From an uncultured Christensenellaceae bacterium (GTDB lineage: Bacteria; Bacillota; Clostridia; Christensenellales; CAG-138): a stretch of DNA of 8,481 bases. A model generated the notes under the pieces. That model was not told where the DNA came from and ran no database searches. It saw only the letters and a list, made by a program, of their open reading frames with translations. The stretch is taken from contig CABSAH010000072.1 in the NCBI GenBank assembly GCA_902475645.1, positions 1 to 8,481 on the forward strand. The letters are read 5' to 3'. The translations under genes and the position numbers were made by a program. Below are positions 1-4,015 of the stretch, piece by piece. Within the stretch, counting starts at the first letter, position 1; each line of letters starts with the position of its first letter.

Positions 1-884
1 TAAACAGCGACAGGCGCGAATGGGCCAAGCGGCACGGCGCAAGCGCAAGAAAGGTGCTGCAAAACAACATTGAACGCTGCGAAAAGAAGCTTTCGCTCTA
101 CGCGGATGCATTGAACAGCGAAGAACAGATGGAAAAATGCCGTTTGTACGGCGAATTGCTTACGGCAAACCTTCATTCGCTAAAAAGCGGGGCGGACGTT
201 GCGGCGGTGGATAATTATTATTCGGAGCCTATGGAGCGCATAGCCATTCCGCTGGACAGGCAGCTTTCAGTAGGCGAAAATGCGCAGAGGTATTACAAAA
301 AATATCAAAAGCTAAAGGCCGCGCGGGACATGGCGCTGCTTCAGCGGGAGCAGACGCTTAACGAGCTTGATTACCTTGAAGGGCAGCTGGACAATTTGAC
401 CAAATGCACGGCGGAAAACGAGCTGAGCGAGCTTATAGAGGAGCTGAAGGAGCAGGGCTACATAAAGCGGGACAAGGGCGGCAAAAAGAAAATGAAGCTT
501 GCCGCATCAAAGCCCATGCACTTTGTATCCTCCACGGGGGCGGATATATACGTGGGCAAAAACAACCGCCAAAATGATGAGCTTACGCTGAAATTCGCCG
601 CGCCCAACGACATATGGATGCATACTAAGAACATTCCCGGCAGCCACGTTATAGTAAAGGCGGCGGAGCAGGATACGGCCGCCATGACGGAGGCCGCGCT
701 GCTTGCGGCGTATTACAGCCGCGCAAGGGGCGGCGAAAACGTGGCGGTGGACTATACGCCGCGAAAATATGTTAAAAAGCCCGCCGGAGCAAAGCCCGGC
801 ATGGTGATATACACCACCAACAAAACCGCCTACGTTACGCCGAGCGAGGAAGCGATAGCCCGATTGAAGGAGCGGCAAGGGTAA
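1..884 (+). CDS. rqcH: RqcH / NFACT-family ribosome quality control protein, C-terminal part (5' end outside window)
   Basis: RqcH (Rqc2/NEMF family, formerly annotated as fibronectin-binding protein) binds stalled 50S subunits carrying peptidyl-tRNA and recruits tRNA-Ala to add C-terminal alanine tails that mark the nascent chain for degradation. The reading frame is open from the left edge; the first full codon is at 3, and the residues before the GTG at 54 (RREWAKRHGASARK) continue the family's helical region, so 54 is an internal codon and not the start. About 293 residues are visible, roughly half of the usual 570-590. The first part is charged and helical (coiled-coil arms). The C-terminal NFACT-R domain carries the hallmark run GKNNRQND, then NDIWMHTKNIPGSHV, at about 541-654. 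The N-terminal NFACT-N domain, with the conserved Asp-Arg pair, lies outside. The gene ends with TAA at 882-884. The family call is firm; the function is inferred from homologues. Confidence 0.93.
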   Translation, partial: NSDRREWAKRHGASARKVLQNNIERCEKKLSLYADALNSEEQMEKCRLYGELLTANLHSLKSGADVAAVDNYYSEPMERIAIPLDRQLSVGENAQRYYKKYQKLKAARDMALLQREQTLNELDYLEGQLDNLTKCTAENELSELIEELKEQGYIKRDKGGKKKMKLAASKPMHFVSSTGADIYVGKNNRQNDELTLKFAAPNDIWMHTKNIPGSHVIVKAAEQDTAAMTEAALLAAYYSRARGGENVAVDYTPRKYVKKPAGAKPGMVIYTTNKTAYVTPSEEAIARLKERQG

Positions 885-885
885 A

Positions 886-949
886 AAGCTCACCCTTTAC
901 GGGAAACCGCCACGGCGTTAGCCGTGACTGATGGGGGTAAGGCGGCTTT
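886..949. repeat. Imperfect palindrome in the rqcH-gerM gap, resembling a dispersed clostridial intergenic repeat
   Basis: The core is a perfect 6-bp inverted repeat, CACGGC (911-916) with loop GTTA and GCCGTG (921-926). It is flanked by a second, bulged pairing of AAACCGC (904-910) with GCGGcTTT (942-949). Read on the minus strand it gives CCCATCAGTCACGGC, then GCCGTGGCGGTTTCCC, then AAAGGGTGAGC. From memory this layout resembles an abundant intergenic repeat in clostridial genomes (a cat-c-gtcacggc / gccgtg hairpin followed by a CCCC/GGGG stem). That family assignment is recall, not a search. The structure might also act as a weak terminator for rqcH, since TTTGTGCTTTT follows at 947-957. 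No riboswitch class was recognised. Confidence 0.45.
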
Positions 950-1023
950 GTGCTTTTCGCCCCGCATACTTCACCATCCGTTTGAATAACAATAGGTAAA
1001 AACGCGAACGGAGGGCGGAGGAT

Positions 1024-1971
1024 ATGAAATTACGCATATATGCTGCGGCGGTCATGATAATATGCTGCATTGCCTTGATAATGTGCGGCTGCACCAAGGA
1101 GGTGGCCGCGGACGCGGGGATATACGATGATCCGACAAGCGAAGCCGGCATGCGGCGCACGGTGCTTTATTATAGGGATGACGATGGGTTCATTGTGCCC
1201 GTTATGAAGCTTATTCCGTGGGAGGAGGGCATAGGCCGCGCGGCGATAGGCAATCTTGTGGATACGGCGGAAAACCGCGCCGAGGCACGCGCGCGCGGGC
1301 TTAACGCCACAATACCCGATGGCGTGGAATACACGCTTAGGATACGCGACGGCGTTGCCACGATTGACATTTGCCGCCTTAGCGCATTTGCGGACGAAGC
1401 AAGCGAAAGGGCAATGGTAACAAGCATTGTTAACAGCCTTGCCGAGTTCCCCGCGATAGACGCCGTGACAATAACCGTAAACGGCGAAAAGGTGACAAAG
1501 CTGCCCTGCGGCACAAGGCTGAGCGAGGCCATGAAGCCGTTTATGCTCAACGCCGAGGATGGCGAGGTCAGCGCCTCTGCGGACGGGCTTGAGCCGATGA
1601 CGCTGTATTTTGCCAACAGCACGGCAAGCCTTAATGTGCCCGTTACGCGGTATTGCGAAGGGCGCGGGCTTGCGGCGGCGGTGGAGCAGCTTATAAAGGG
1701 GCCGGGGGATGCGGCGCTTATGAACAGCTTCCCGGAGGGCACGCGGCTTATAAGCGCGGATATATACGGCGGCGTGGCAACGGTGGATCTAAGCGGGGAG
1801 TTCCTTTCCGCCATGTATACGGAGGGCATGGCGGAGGCGGCGTTTGATACGCTGTATCTTACCGCAAGCGCCATTGAGGATATAGACGAGCTGAACGTGC
1901 TGGTGGAGGGCAGGGAGTGCGAGTTTATGCGCGAATGCACCGCGCCCGTTTACGCGAACACGTTTCAATAA
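1024..1971 (+). CDS. gerM: GerM-like lipoprotein with two GerMN domains
   Basis: A predicted 315-residue exported lipoprotein. The N-terminus is a signal peptide: positive residues (K2, R4), a hydrophobic stretch (about 5-21) and a lipobox-like MCGC with Cys23 as the probable lipidated residue. Two GerMN (sporulation/spore germination) domains follow at about 44-168 and 191-306. Each starts with a short strand (VLYYRD; LYFAN), has a helix with a GPGD or related turn, and contains a 'DGVATIDI' / 'GGVATVDLS' strand. GerM of Bacillus subtilis has the same duplicated architecture and is needed for normal sporulation and germination; the biochemical role of the domain is not settled, and binding at the cell envelope is an inference. 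ATG at 1024 has a strong GGAGGGCGGAGG ribosome site just upstream. rdgB follows after 27 bp, so the two probably share a transcript. The organism need not sporulate, as GerMN domains also occur in non-spore-formers. Confidence 0.82.
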   Translation: MKLRIYAAAVMIICCIALIMCGCTKEVAADAGIYDDPTSEAGMRRTVLYYRDDDGFIVPVMKLIPWEEGIGRAAIGNLVDTAENRAEARARGLNATIPDGVEYTLRIRDGVATIDICRLSAFADEASERAMVTSIVNSLAEFPAIDAVTITVNGEKVTKLPCGTRLSEAMKPFMLNAEDGEVSASADGLEPMTLYFANSTASLNVPVTRYCEGRGLAAAVEQLIKGPGDAALMNSFPEGTRLISADIYGGVATVDLSGEFLSAMYTEGMAEAAFDTLYLTASAIEDIDELNVLVEGRECEFMRECTAPVYANTFQ

Positions 1972-1998
1972 ATATTACTGCACAAAGGAGAAGAACAG

Positions 1999-2598
1999 AT
2001 GCGGCTTATAATAGCATCCAACAACGCGCACAAGGTACGCGAAATAAAGGAGATTCTGGGCGATTATTTTGACGAGATACTCTCGCTTAAGGAAGCGGGC
2101 ATTGCCATAGACGTTGAGGAGGACGGCGAAACATTTGAGCAGAACGCGCTGAAGAAGGCGCGGGAGGTGCTGAAAATAGCCGATGCGGACGCCGCCCTAA
2201 GCGACGACAGCGGCTTGATGGTAGATGCGCTAAACGGCGCGCCCGGGGTATACAGCGCGCGCTTTGCCGGGGAGGGCCATGACGACGCGGCCAACAACGC
2301 AAAGCTTATCGCCCTGATGCAGCCCGTTCCCGATGAAAGGCGCACGGCGCGCTTCGTAAGCGCGGTAGCCTTGGCGCGGCGCGGCACGGAGCCGATAGTT
2401 TGCCGCGGCACGGTAGAGGGCAGCATACTTCACGCTCCGCAGGGCGAAAACGGCTTTGGGTACGACCCGCTGTTCTTCTATTCTCCCGCGGGGCTTTCAT
2501 TTGCGCAGATGAGCGCGCAGAGCAAGAACGCAATTAGCCACCGCAAAAGGGCGCTGGAGGCATTGAAGGCGGCGCTGGAGGCGGAGAGCAGAGCATGA
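1999..2598 (+). CDS. rdgB: dITP/XTP pyrophosphatase (non-canonical purine NTP pyrophosphatase, HAM1/RdgB family)
   Basis: This enzyme hydrolyses dITP, ITP and XTP to the monophosphate plus pyrophosphate, keeping deaminated purines out of DNA and RNA in the cytoplasm. The 199-residue length is standard. Family motifs are all present: the phosphate-binding SNNAHK (residues 7-12), the acidic EEDGETFEQNA region (40-50), the catalytic and metal-binding SDDSGL (68-73, Asp69), the base-recognition GENGFGYDP (149-157), and SHR (180-182) near the end. ATG at 1999 follows an AAAGGAG ribosome site at 1984-1990. The TGA stop overlaps the ATG of the next gene (ATGA), which points to translational coupling. 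In B. subtilis the homologue ysnA lies in the order gerM-rph-ysnA-ysnB; here the gene sits directly after the gerM-like gene. Confidence 0.95.
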   Translation: MRLIIASNNAHKVREIKEILGDYFDEILSLKEAGIAIDVEEDGETFEQNALKKAREVLKIADADAALSDDSGLMVDALNGAPGVYSARFAGEGHDDAANNAKLIALMQPVPDERRTARFVSAVALARRGTEPIVCRGTVEGSILHAPQGENGFGYDPLFFYSPAGLSFAQMSAQSKNAISHRKRALEALKAALEAESRA

Positions 2599-3065
2599 TA
2601 CTTGGCGTATTGAGCGACACGCACGGCGATACGGATGCGGTAAAGCGGGTATATGCCGCGCTGCCCGATGCCGATGCATGGGCCTTCTTGGGCGATGGTC
2701 AGCGCGAGGCAAACTGGCTTATGGAGCATAGCGGCAAGCCTGTATACACCGTTAAAGGCAACTGCGACGCGGGAGATATAGAGAGCGAGCAGGTCATAAC
2801 ATTGGGCGGCGTCCGCATATTTATGACGCATGGCCACGCCTATGCCGTTGCGCTCAACAGTTACCGTATAATGCTCAGGGCGCAGGAGCTGGACTGCGCC
2901 GTTGCGCTGTACGGCCACACGCATGTTTCCGAAATAGAATACGCGGGCGGCGTGCAGATAGTCTGTCCCGGCAGCCCAAGCGTGCCGCGCGGCGGGCGGC
3001 GCAAAAGCTTTGCAATAATAGAGATGGAAAAAGGCTTCGCCACGGCGCGCATAGCGGCGCTGTAA
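2595..3065 (+). CDS. yfcE: YfcE/MJ0936-family metallophosphoesterase (YsnB-like)
   Basis: A 156-residue cytoplasmic metal-dependent phosphodiesterase of the small YfcE/MJ0936 type. All metal-ligand motifs of the calcineurin-like fold are visible: SDTHG (Asp8, His10), GDG (Asp34), GNCD (Asn56), THGH (His79) and GHTH (His108, His110), followed by the family's PGS motif at CPGSPSVPRGG. Characterised relatives cleave model phosphodiesters in vitro, but the physiological substrate is unknown. The start ATG at 2595 overlaps the rdgB stop by 4 bases. The pairing with rdgB is the same as ysnA-ysnB in Bacillus. This looks like the last gene of the unit: a GC-rich hairpin and then a terminator-like stem follow, and the next gene (tRNA-Ser) faces it. 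Confidence 0.93.
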   Translation: MILGVLSDTHGDTDAVKRVYAALPDADAWAFLGDGQREANWLMEHSGKPVYTVKGNCDAGDIESEQVITLGGVRIFMTHGHAYAVALNSYRIMLRAQELDCAVALYGHTHVSEIEYAGGVQIVCPGSPSVPRGGRRKSFAIIEMEKGFATARIAAL

Positions 3066-3073
3066 GCACAAGG

Positions 3074-3099
3074 GCCGCCGCCCGATCAATGGCGGCGGC
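3074..3099 (+). terminator. GC-rich hairpin after the yfcE-like gene
   Basis: A perfect 9-bp stem, GCCGCCGCC (3074-3082) with GGCGGCGGC (3091-3099), encloses an 8-base loop and begins 8 bp after the yfcE-like stop codon. It has no T-tract behind it (AGGAATATC follows), so it is not a classic intrinsic terminator. It may be a 3' end-stabilising hairpin, with termination at the next stem (3147-3170). Confidence 0.45.
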
Positions 3100-3146
3100 A
3101 GGAATATCTTGGAAAAAATTGTCCGACAGCTTGAATGAAAAAGCAA

Positions 3147-3170
3147 AAACCCCTTCAAAAGAAGGGGTTT
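3147..3170 (-). terminator. Intrinsic terminator of tRNA-Ser, possibly bidirectional
   Basis: A perfect 10-bp stem, AAACCCCTTC (3147-3156) with GAAGGGGTTT (3161-3170), has a 4-base loop. Read on the minus strand it begins 4 bp after the CCA end of the tRNA and runs into TTTTTGCTTTTT, a good intrinsic terminator. Read on the plus strand the tail is only TTTCGTTT, so it could also stop read-through from the yfcE-like gene, with lower efficiency. Confidence 0.8.
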
Positions 3171-3174
3171 CGTT

Positions 3175-3265
3175 TGGCGCAGAGAAAGGGATTCGAACCC
3201 TTGTTACGGTTCCCCGTAAACACGATTTCCAGTCGTGCGCCTTAGACCAGCTCAGCCATCTCTGC
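3175..3265 (-). tRNA. tRNA-Ser (anticodon GGA)
   Basis: The minus strand reads as a 91-nt class II tRNA with encoded CCA (complement of 3175-3177). The acceptor stem pairs GCAGAGA (complement of 3259-3265) with TCTCTGC (complement of 3179-3185), and the discriminator base is G, as expected for serine. The D-arm TGGCTGAGCTGG, an anticodon stem-loop CACGA-CTGGAAA-TCGTG with anticodon GGA at 3230-3228, a long variable arm (TTACGGGGAACCGTAA) and a T-loop with GGTTCGAATCC are all present. The long variable arm with a GGA anticodon identifies it as serine, decoding UCC and UCU. It is convergent with the gerM-rdgB-yfcE unit. Confidence 0.97.
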
Positions 3266-3278
3266 AAGCCGCTTGATT

Positions 3279-3307
3279 ATAATACACTATTTTGGCTTGC
3301 ATTGCAA
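3279..3307 (-). promoter_or_regulatory. Probable sigma-A promoter of tRNA-Ser
   Basis: On the minus strand TTGCAA (3307-3302) lies 17 bp before TATTAT (3284-3279), which would start transcription a few bases before the tRNA 5' end at 3265. An overlapping TATAAT (3281-3276) gives an alternative -10 with a longer spacer. The -35 lies inside an inverted repeat (3290-3313). Confidence 0.5.
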
Positions 3308-3313
3308 GCAAAA
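3290..3313. repeat. Inverted repeat in the tRNA-Ser / HutD-like divergent region
   Basis: TTTT-g-GCTTGC (3290-3300) pairs with GCAAGC-AAAA (3304-3313) around the 3-base centre ATT, with one bulged G. It covers the -35 element of the tRNA promoter and ends 9 bp before the -35 of the plus-strand promoter. It could be an operator or just a hairpin; no regulator is encoded nearby. Confidence 0.35.
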
Positions 3314-3322
3314 TTTGTGCGC

Positions 3323-3351
3323 TTGACAATTCTGCCCGCGCGCGGCACAAT
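3323..3351 (+). promoter_or_regulatory. Probable sigma-A promoter of the HutD-like gene
   Basis: A consensus TTGACA (3323-3328) is followed after exactly 17 bp by CACAAT (3346-3351, 4 of 6 matches). The spacer contains the self-complementary run CCCGCGCGCGG. Initiation near 3358 would leave a leader of about 25 nt that includes GGAGGTGA (3370-3377), an almost perfect Shine-Dalgarno 6 bp before the ATG. Together these suggest strong independent expression. Confidence 0.55.
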
Positions 3352-3383
3352 TATGCCCATATAATGAGCGGAGGTGAACCATA

Positions 3384-3938
3384 ATGGCTATCATTGAAAG
3401 GCTGCCGCAGAGCGCATTCGGCATAAGCAAATGGAGCGGCGGCACCACGACGGAGCTATTCATATGGCCGCAGGGCGCATCGTATGCGGAGCGGCGCTTT
3501 TGCATACGCATAAGCACGGCAACGGTGGATATAGACCGCTCCGTATTCACAAGGCTTTGCGGTGTTACGCGCTATATCGCCCCGCTTGGCGATGGGTTTA
3601 CGCTTGAAATAGGCCAAAACGCACCCGAATTCATACCGCACGCCGCCGTGAAGCGCTTTGACGGCGGCGAGGATGTTATATGCACGGGCGCGGGGCGAGA
3701 CCTTAATTTGATGCTGAAGGGCGCGGACGGTGAGCTGATAATGCTAAAGCCCAACGAGCGGCACGGTGTAAAGCGGGCGGAGTTCGTATTTGTATATGCG
3801 GTTAAGGCCTGCTGCGTGACCATTGGCGGCGCGCATACGGATGCAGAGTGCGGCGACTTTTTGCGCATATATGCCGATGCGGGCGAAACGCTTACCGCAA
3901 CGGGCGAAATAGGGCTTTTCTACGCGCAGACATTGTAA
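3384..3938 (+). CDS. HutD/Ves-family protein (cupin-like, function uncertain)
   Basis: A 184-residue soluble protein with the pattern of the HutD/Ves family: an early W-S-GG-TTTEL-IWP motif (about residues 17-29), a strand with RISTATVD, then GVTRYIAPL-GDGF-L, and RDLNLML, matching the family's conserved D-N-M segment. The fold is a bicupin in solved relatives. HutD often accompanies histidine-utilisation genes and Ves is linked to cold response in Escherichia coli, but no catalytic activity is established. No hut genes are visible here, so a role in histidine breakdown is not supported by the context. The start is well defined by GGAGGTGA at 3370-3377. It has its own promoter-like sequence and is followed 77 bp later by the PBP gene on the same strand. 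Confidence 0.82.
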   Translation: MAIIERLPQSAFGISKWSGGTTTELFIWPQGASYAERRFCIRISTATVDIDRSVFTRLCGVTRYIAPLGDGFTLEIGQNAPEFIPHAAVKRFDGGEDVICTGAGRDLNLMLKGADGELIMLKPNERHGVKRAEFVFVYAVKACCVTIGGAHTDAECGDFLRIYADAGETLTATGEIGLFYAQTL

Positions 3939-3944
3939 ATTGAC

Positions 3945-3950
3945 TATAAT
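3945..3950 (+). promoter_or_regulatory. Candidate -10 element for the class A PBP gene
   Basis: A perfect TATAAT stands 6 bp after the stop codon of the HutD-like gene. No good -35 is found 16-19 bp upstream and the TG of an extended -10 is offset by one base, so this is only a candidate. Transcription starting near 3957 would leave a leader of about 59 nt before the ATG at 4016. A short CCGC/GCGG hairpin (3953-3964) lies at the leader's beginning. Confidence 0.35.
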
Positions 3951-4001
3951 ATCCGCCCTTGCGGGGAATACTACCCTCAGTTAATCAGGCTTATGCGGAA
4001 A

Positions 4002-4009
4002 GAGGGCGG
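4002..4009 (+). promoter_or_regulatory. Ribosome binding site supporting the ATG start at 4016
   Basis: GAGGGCGG lies 6 bp before ATG 4016, with the GAGG core 10 bp away. It resembles the GGAGGGCGGAGG before the gerM-like gene. The alternative in-frame TTG at 3959 has no such site, and its residues (starting RGILPSVNQ) do not look like a PBP N-terminus. Confidence 0.6.
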
Positions 4010-4015
4010 GTATGG

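Noticed and set aside
885..1023. A riboswitch in the rqcH-gerM gap
   Set aside because: The hairpins were compared from memory with TPP, SAM, cobalamin, lysine, ZTP, guanidine and c-di-GMP classes; none of their conserved cores is present.
918..1160. Minus-strand 80-codon frame spanning the palindrome and the start of the gerM-like gene
   Set aside because: It overlaps the signal peptide region of a supported gene, and its C-terminal end is just the translation of the repeat-like palindrome.
1170..1940. Minus-strand open frame of 256 codons opposite the gerM-like gene
   Set aside because: Serine- and alanine-rich translation typical of antisense to GC-rich coding DNA; the plus strand encodes two GerMN domains with a signal peptide and ribosome site.
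2478..3158. Long minus-strand open frame opposite rdgB and the yfcE-like gene
   Set aside because: It is the shadow of two well-supported genes with full motif sets; its protein has no recognisable domain and crosses their junction.
3089..3364. Plus-strand open frame of 91 codons across the tRNA-Ser region
   Set aside because: It runs through the terminator and the antisense of a clear tRNA gene; its residues are the translation of tRNA sequence and no ribosome site precedes it.
3959..4015. N-terminal extension of the PBP from an in-frame TTG at 3959
   Set aside because: No ribosome site before it, it would begin within a couple of bases of the likely transcription start, and the added 19 residues do not resemble PBP heads; ATG 4016 has a suitable GAGGGCGG upstream.
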